Shown in pieces: positions 61,807 to 64,000 of a DNA stretch of 64,000 nt. How positions within the stretch are numbered: the stretch's first letter is position 1; the number at the start of each line of letters is the position of its first letter. The notes under the pieces were generated by a model. That model searched no databases and was not told the origin of the DNA. It was given only the letters and a program-made list of their open reading frames with translations. The DNA lies in NCBI GenBank assembly GCA_963756745.1, contig CAVWOU010000011.1, positions 1-64,000 of the forward strand, written 5' to 3'. The DNA is from DASPWW01 sp963756745 (lineage in GTDB: Bacteria; Actinomycetota; Thermoleophilia; Solirubrobacterales; 70-9). Made by a program: the position numbers and the translations under genes.

Positions 61807-63292
61807 ATGGCATCGACGAACGGACCACGCGATGTTGCTCCCGAGGTTCTGCCTCCGATCGATCCGCACGTCATCGTCCTGTTCGGCGCCACCGGTGACC
61901 TCGCCAGGCGAAAGCTCCTGCCCGGCATGCTCCATCTCTCCCAGACGCGGCTGATCTCCGACTTCGCGGTCGTCGGCACCTCGCTCGAGCACATAGACGA
62001 CCAGGAGTTCCGTCAGTTCGCGATGCAGAATTGCGGAGAGCTCGCGCGTCGCCCCGTCAGCCCCGACGAGCTGGAAGCGTTCGCGGCGCGCCTCAGCTAC
62101 GTCGACCGGAGCGCGGGCCCCGAGGGGCTCGCCGCCGCGGTCGCGCGCGCCGAGGAACAGCTGGGCGGCGAGCCTCGCCGCCTCTACCACCTGAGCGTTC
62201 CGCCCCACGCGGCAATCGACGTAATCCGGGAGATCGGAGAAGCCGGGCTCGCCGAACGCGCACGGGTGATCATGGAGAAACCGTTCGGTATCGACCTCGC
62301 GAGCGCCGTGGAGCTCAACAACGCGATCCACGAGGTCTTCGACGAGGACCAGATATTCCGCATCGACCACTTCCTGGGCAAGGAGGCGGCCCAGAACATC
62401 CTCGCGCTGCGGTTCGCGAACGGCCTCTTCGAGCCGATCTGGAACCGCAACCACATCGACCACATCCAGGTCGACGTCCCGGAGACGGCACGACGTCGGC
62501 ACGCGCATCGAGTTCTACGAGGAAACGGGCGCCTACCGCGACATGGTCGTCACCCATCTGCTCCAGGTGCTGGCGTTCGTCGCGATGGAGCCGCCGACTG
62601 CGCTGGCCCCCGGGCCGATCAGCGAGGAGAAGAACAAGGTGTTCCGCTCGCTGCGATCCATAGACGTCAACAAGGTCGTGCGGGGGCAGTACGAGGGCTA
62701 CCGCTCGCACCCGGGCGTCGATCCGAACTCGCAGACCGAGACGTTCGTGGCGCTCGAGTGCCGCGTCGACAACTGGCGCTGGGCCGGCGTTCCGTTCTAC
62801 CTGCGCACCGGCAAGCGGATGGCCGAGAGCGCGCGGATCATCTCGATTGCGTTTCGCGAGCCCCCGCAGAGCATGTTTCCGGACGGTTCGGGCGTCGGCC
62901 GGTACGGCCCCGACCACCTCACGTTCGACCTCGACGAGTCCTCCCGCCTCTCGCTCTCCTTCTACGGGAAGCGCCCCGGGCCGATGATGATGCTCGACAA
63001 GCTCAGCATGCAGTTCTCGCTGTTCGAGGTCGAGCGCGAGGCCGACACCCTGCAGGCCTACGAGCGCCTGATCCGGGACGCGATGTACGGCGATCGCACG
63101 CTGTTCACCGGCGCCGCCGGAATCGAGCGCCTGTGGACCGTCTCCGCGCCGCTGCTCGAGAACCCGCCCGAGGTGCTCCCCTACCCCACCGGCTCGTGGG
63201 GGCCCGAAGCGATCCACGAGCTGATCGCGCCCCGCAAGTGGCGTCTCCCCTTCGAGCGCCGCTGGCGCGAGCCCAAGGTAACGTACGCCTGA
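61807..63292 (+). CDS. zwf: Glucose-6-phosphate 1-dehydrogenase, frameshifted
   Basis: The first step of the oxidative pentose phosphate pathway. The first frame has VIVLFGATGDLARRKLLPGM (nucleotide binding), VIMEKPFGIDLASA and the active-site RIDHFLGKEAAQNILALRFA. The second frame has YEETGAYRDMVVTHLLQVLA, YLRTGKRMAESARIISIAFR and LIRDAMYGDRTLFTGAAGIE. A one-base shift near 62490-62500 (DVPET to DVGTRIEFYEE) joins them into about 495 residues. The shift sits in a GC-rich stretch of an otherwise intact gene, so it is probably an assembly error. The ATG at 61807 (MASTNGPRD) is preferred. Confidence 0.92.
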
Positions 63293-63295
63293 GTA

Positions 63296-63778
63296 CTACA
63301 GTTCCCGCTCGTAGACGTACATCGTCGGGCCGTCGGGCAGGCGCTCGCGGTTGGTGAACCCAAGGCTCTCGTACAGGGCGCGAGCGGCGACGTCGTCCTC
63401 AGAGGTCCCGAGGTCGACATAGTCAGCGCCCTCGCGGCGCGCGAGCTCGATCGCCTCCTCCATCAGTGCGCGCCCGAGCCCCTCCCCGCGGCGGTCCGGG
63501 ATCACGTACAGCTCCGCCAGGTGGCACTCGAGCCCCCGCGTCCAGATCGAGGGATAGAAGCGCATCACCGCGAGGCCCTTCGGCTCGGATCGCCCGCGTT
63601 CGACGAGCAGCACGGTGATCTCGCCCGCGGCGAGCAGCTCCCGAAAGCGCTCGGCGAGCGCGGTCGGCCCGGGCGTGATGTCCTCGAACTCGGTGTTGAA
63701 ATCGTGCAGCAGCCGGCCGACGACGTCCGCGTCGTCGGGCCCGGCGCGGCGCACCGAGGGATCAGGACGATGGCTCAT
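63296..63778 (-). CDS. GNAT-family N-acetyltransferase
   Basis: 160 residues from the ATG at 63778 (MSHRPDPSVRRAGPDDADVV). The acetyl-CoA-binding loop is in LYVIPDRRGEGLGRALMEEA, and YVDLGTSEDDVAARALYESL with the ending GFTNRERLPDGPTMYVYERE completes the GNAT fold. The acceptor is unknown. It converges with zwf, with only a 3-bp gap. Confidence 0.88.
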   Translation of the reverse strand: MSHRPDPSVRRAGPDDADVVGRLLHDFNTEFEDITPGPTALAERFRELLAAGEITVLLVERGRSEPKGLAVMRFYPSIWTRGLECHLAELYVIPDRRGEGLGRALMEEAIELARREGADYVDLGTSEDDVAARALYESLGFTNRERLPDGPTMYVYEREL

Positions 63779-63880
63779 CAAGGGCATGGGCAAGTTTCCC
63801 GCGACCGGATATGTCGAGCTTGCGGTACACGCGACCGAGGTGGGTCTCGACCGTCTTGCGGGTGAAGGGAAAGCTCATCC
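63762..63880 (-). pseudogene. LuxR-type HTH C-terminal remnant
   Basis: The end of a LuxR-type helix-turn-helix is visible: TRKTVETHLGRVYRKLDISG followed by RGKLAHALDEPSS and a stop at 63762. The first half of the HTH, usually LTNREIAQALFV, is missing; upstream the minus frame reads unrelated residues (RVCRRMSFPF). The remnant ends where a plus-strand fragment of another gene begins, so this is either a rearrangement or an assembly join. It overlaps the GNAT start by 17 bp. Confidence 0.55.
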
Positions 63881-63939
63881 GCCTGCAGACCTTCACCGAG
63901 CGGAAGAAGGCCTTCGAAGCCGCCGGGCTGCGGGAGTAA
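63871..63939 (+). pseudogene. SnoaL/NTF2-like protein C-terminal remnant
   Basis: The plus strand reads KLIRLQTFTERKKAFEAAGL then RE and a TAA stop. This is a typical C-terminal end of SnoaL-like proteins (pattern GK-[LI]-xRLxxFxDRxxALEAAGLxE). No 5' part precedes it; the frame upstream is antisense to the LuxR remnant. Confidence 0.45.
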
Positions 63940-64000
63940 TACACGCTCAGCATTGACCCGTAGACCGTTGCGGGAGCGGCTCGAGCCTTAGCTCGCGCCG

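Overview
The window is GC-rich (roughly 70%), densely coded actinobacterial chromosome. The best match is class Thermoleophilia (Solirubrobacterales-like). This rests on the smpB-rnr-ctp-ftsX-ftsE block, the prfB-secA-hpf-comF-thrC-hom-lysA block, an F420-type luciferase-like oxidoreductase, fatty-acid degradation genes and FecR-like secreted surface proteins. No phage, IS element, rRNA, tRNA or CRISPR array is visible. The assignment is inferred from gene content, not from a marker comparison.

Layout. 0-9 kb (minus): a coiled-coil/helix-hairpin-helix protein cut by the left edge, then smpB, rnr, a C-terminal processing protease, ftsX, ftsE and a split transketolase. 9-13.3 kb: a small secreted protein facing a four-gene, translationally coupled mau-like cluster. 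It has a MauE-MauD fusion, two MauA-like light chains and a MauF-like membrane domain fused to a beta-propeller. 13.4-20.2 kb (plus): signalling genes, namely a CHASE2 adenylate cyclase, cyclodeaminase-like protein, ECF sigma factor, subtilase, GAF protein, a small DVxGH-motif protein and an MFS transporter fused to a cyclic-nucleotide-binding domain. 20.1-24.7 kb (minus): a surface protein with about nine tandem repeats of about 321 bp. 24.9-38.3 kb (almost all minus): nadA, nadC, FIST protein, prfB with its programmed frameshift, secA, hpf, comF, thrC, hom and lysA, with a plus-strand Fpg/Nei glycosylase between nadA and the rest. 38.4-53.2 kb: mixed metabolism, including an M23 hydrolase behind a c-di-AMP riboswitch, a CDF transporter, acyl-CoA dehydrogenase, thiolase and hydroxyacyl-CoA dehydrogenase, methyltransferases and a CNNM/CorC protein. 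53.3-57 kb (plus): a three-gene operon that could convert arginine to putrescine. 57-64 kb: a zinc-type dehydrogenase, APC permease, universal stress protein, enolase-superfamily protein, ferritin-like protein, zwf and a GNAT acetyltransferase.

Genes that work together. FtsEX and the M23 hydrolase probably form a septal cell-wall hydrolysis system, with the hydrolase under c-di-AMP control. Acyl-CoA dehydrogenase, thiolase and 3-hydroxyacyl-CoA dehydrogenase share a 14-bp palindromic operator. The cyclase and the transporter-cNBD fusion could form a cAMP circuit. The mau-like cluster resembles methylamine dehydrogenase biogenesis, but its light chains keep only one of the two tryptophans needed for a TTQ cofactor.

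Three dispersed non-coding repeat families sit mostly right after stop codons: a spacer of about 70 bp (3 copies), a folded element of about 80 bp (2 copies) and a REP-like palindrome of about 30 bp (4 copies plus one doubtful). At least eleven apparent frameshifts, several in housekeeping genes such as nadC, zwf and comF, point to indel errors in the assembly, so broken genes here should be read with caution.
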